Source: an uncultured Clostridia bacterium
Lineage (GTDB): Bacteria; Bacillota; Clostridia; Oscillospirales; Acutalibacteraceae
Assembly: GCA_937915775.1 (NCBI GenBank)
Contig: CALGGQ010000295.1
Coordinates: 1 to 5,621, forward strand
DNA: 5,621 nt
Direction of reading: 5' to 3'
The translations under genes were made by a program, and so were the position numbers. Shown here piece by piece: positions 5,086-5,621 of this stretch. Each line of letters begins with the position of its first letter. Within the stretch, counting starts at the first letter, position 1. A model generated the notes under the pieces. It ran no database searches, was not told the origin of the DNA, and saw only the letters and a list, made by a program, of their open reading frames with translations.

Positions 5086-5159
5086 AATGTATATTTTTAC
5101 GGCAAGAAAAAGAAACATCATTAAAACCGCGCGGTCAGGGTCATAGCCGCAACTAGTAT

Positions 5160-5489
5160 ATGGGTATGAGCAAAAGAAACCAACTTAGAGAAATCATGAT
5201 TCAAGCATGGACATTTGTCAAGAGAAATGGCTTCACACTTGCTGAGGCTTTGAAATGTGCATGGTGTAATTATAAGGTACGCACAGCCATGATAAGCCGC
5301 ATCGTGAAGTTCTATTTTCTGAAAATCGACGGCACGACTCGTGAAGCGTATGGCACGCTTAGAAGCGACATTGTACCACCTACGGGCGATAGCGACCGAA
5401 AAAAGAATGACAGCGTACAAGTATTCTTCGATACAGAAAAAGAGGCTTGGCGTTGCTTCAAACGCGCCAACCTGCTTCGTATGGCATGA
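5160..5489 (+). CDS. WYL_2/Sm-like SH3 beta-barrel fold protein (DUF2693 type)
   Basis: This small protein (109 aa, or 107 if the second ATG at 5166 is used) resembles the DUF2693/WYL_2 family found in Bacteroidetes genomes, conjugative elements and phages. An N-terminal helical region (about 5-45: REIMIQAWTFVKRNGFTLAEALKCAWCN) is followed by a beta-rich part with VKFYFLKIDGTTREAYGTL (49-67) and VQVFFDTEKEAWRCFKRANLL (86-106), the expected SH3-like barrel. Its molecular role is not established; the WYL-like fold suggests ligand or nucleic-acid binding. No Shine-Dalgarno site precedes either start, which is usual in Bacteroidetes. It is divergent from the XRE regulator and followed after 14 bases by a small membrane-protein gene, so the two are likely co-transcribed. 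Confidence 0.82.
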   Translation: MGMSKRNQLREIMIQAWTFVKRNGFTLAEALKCAWCNYKVRTAMISRIVKFYFLKIDGTTREAYGTLRSDIVPPTGDSDRKKNDSVQVFFDTEKEAWRCFKRANLLRMA

Positions 5490-5503
5490 TTAAAGTATGA
5501 GCT

Positions 5504-5621
5504 ATGAAAATAATAGACATGGTGTTTATGTGGCTTTTCGCCCTACTTTCTGTTCTTTGTATAGTGACTGCTGTGTTTTTCAGTGCATGGTGGCACATCA
5601 TTACTGGTGCAATGACAGCTC
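5504..5621 (+). CDS. Small membrane protein, partial at the window end
   Basis: An open frame starts at ATG 5504 and runs off the window (39 codons visible). After MKIIDM it is a continuous hydrophobic segment (about residues 7-28, VFMWLFALLSVLCIVTAVFF) followed by SAWWHIITGAM, typical of a single- or double-span membrane protein. It begins 14 bases after the SH3-barrel gene, which supports a shared transcript. Another ATG at 5497 in a different frame gives a Cys/His-rich, non-hydrophobic peptide and is less convincing. I do not recognise the family, and the C-terminus is unseen. Confidence 0.55.
   Translation, partial: MKIIDMVFMWLFALLSVLCIVTAVFFSAWWHIITGAMTA

Noticed and set aside
1..5621. 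CRISPR arrays, tRNA or rRNA genes, insertion-sequence ends, integrase or att sites
   Set aside because: No regularly spaced repeats, tRNA-like cloverleaf sequence, rRNA sequence or transposase/integrase motifs were seen by eye.

Overview
The window looks like two unrelated pieces of DNA joined inside one reading frame. The left part (about 1-2820) has the signature of a Firmicutes, probably Clostridia/Ruminococcaceae-like, chromosome: strong AAGGAGG-type ribosome binding sites, sigma-A style -35/-10 promoters and an rnf operon in the clostridial order C-D-G. The right part (about 2845-5621) looks like Bacteroidetes accessory DNA: no Shine-Dalgarno sequences, TAnnTTTG (-7) promoters, an A-rich near-zero leader, a type II lipoprotein signal, and protein families typical of Bacteroides/Prevotella mobile elements and prophages.

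Left part. On the minus strand, rnfC (1104-2438), rnfD (126-1100) and the first 44 codons of rnfG (1-133) form a tight operon. They encode part of the Rnf ion-translocating ferredoxin:NAD+ oxidoreductase: RnfC carries NADH/FMN and two 4Fe-4S clusters, RnfD is the FMN-binding membrane subunit, and RnfG is the membrane-anchored FMN subunit. A compact divergent promoter region (2439-2595) separates rnfC from a plus-strand gene that begins as a sugar (maltose/galactoside-type) O-acetyltransferase.

Junction. The plus-strand frame 2596-3267 starts as the N-terminal Mac domain of a sugar O-acetyltransferase. At a shared G-L-H-V-H-I-G stretch (about 2821-2844) it becomes the C-terminal part of an amidoligase (Amidoligase_2, glutamine-synthetase-like fold). 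Neither enzyme is complete. The genomic style also changes there, so a metagenome-assembly or amplification chimera is the most likely explanation. A true fusion or an inter-phylum insertion is less likely but can be tested.

Right part. The amidoligase remnant is followed by a class II glutamine amidotransferase (3307-3828). This pairing is known from predicted peptide or small-molecule amidation systems, in which the amidotransferase would release ammonia from glutamine. Next come a small lipoprotein with its own Bacteroidetes promoter (3911-4474), a strong hairpin terminator (4511-4553), a convergent XRE-type regulator with a CPHCG tail (4597-4902), a divergent intergenic region with GTTCG repeats that may be operators, a WYL_2/Sm-like SH3 beta-barrel protein (5160-5489) and the start of a small membrane protein (5504 to the window end).

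No rRNA, tRNA, CRISPR array, insertion sequence or integrase was seen.
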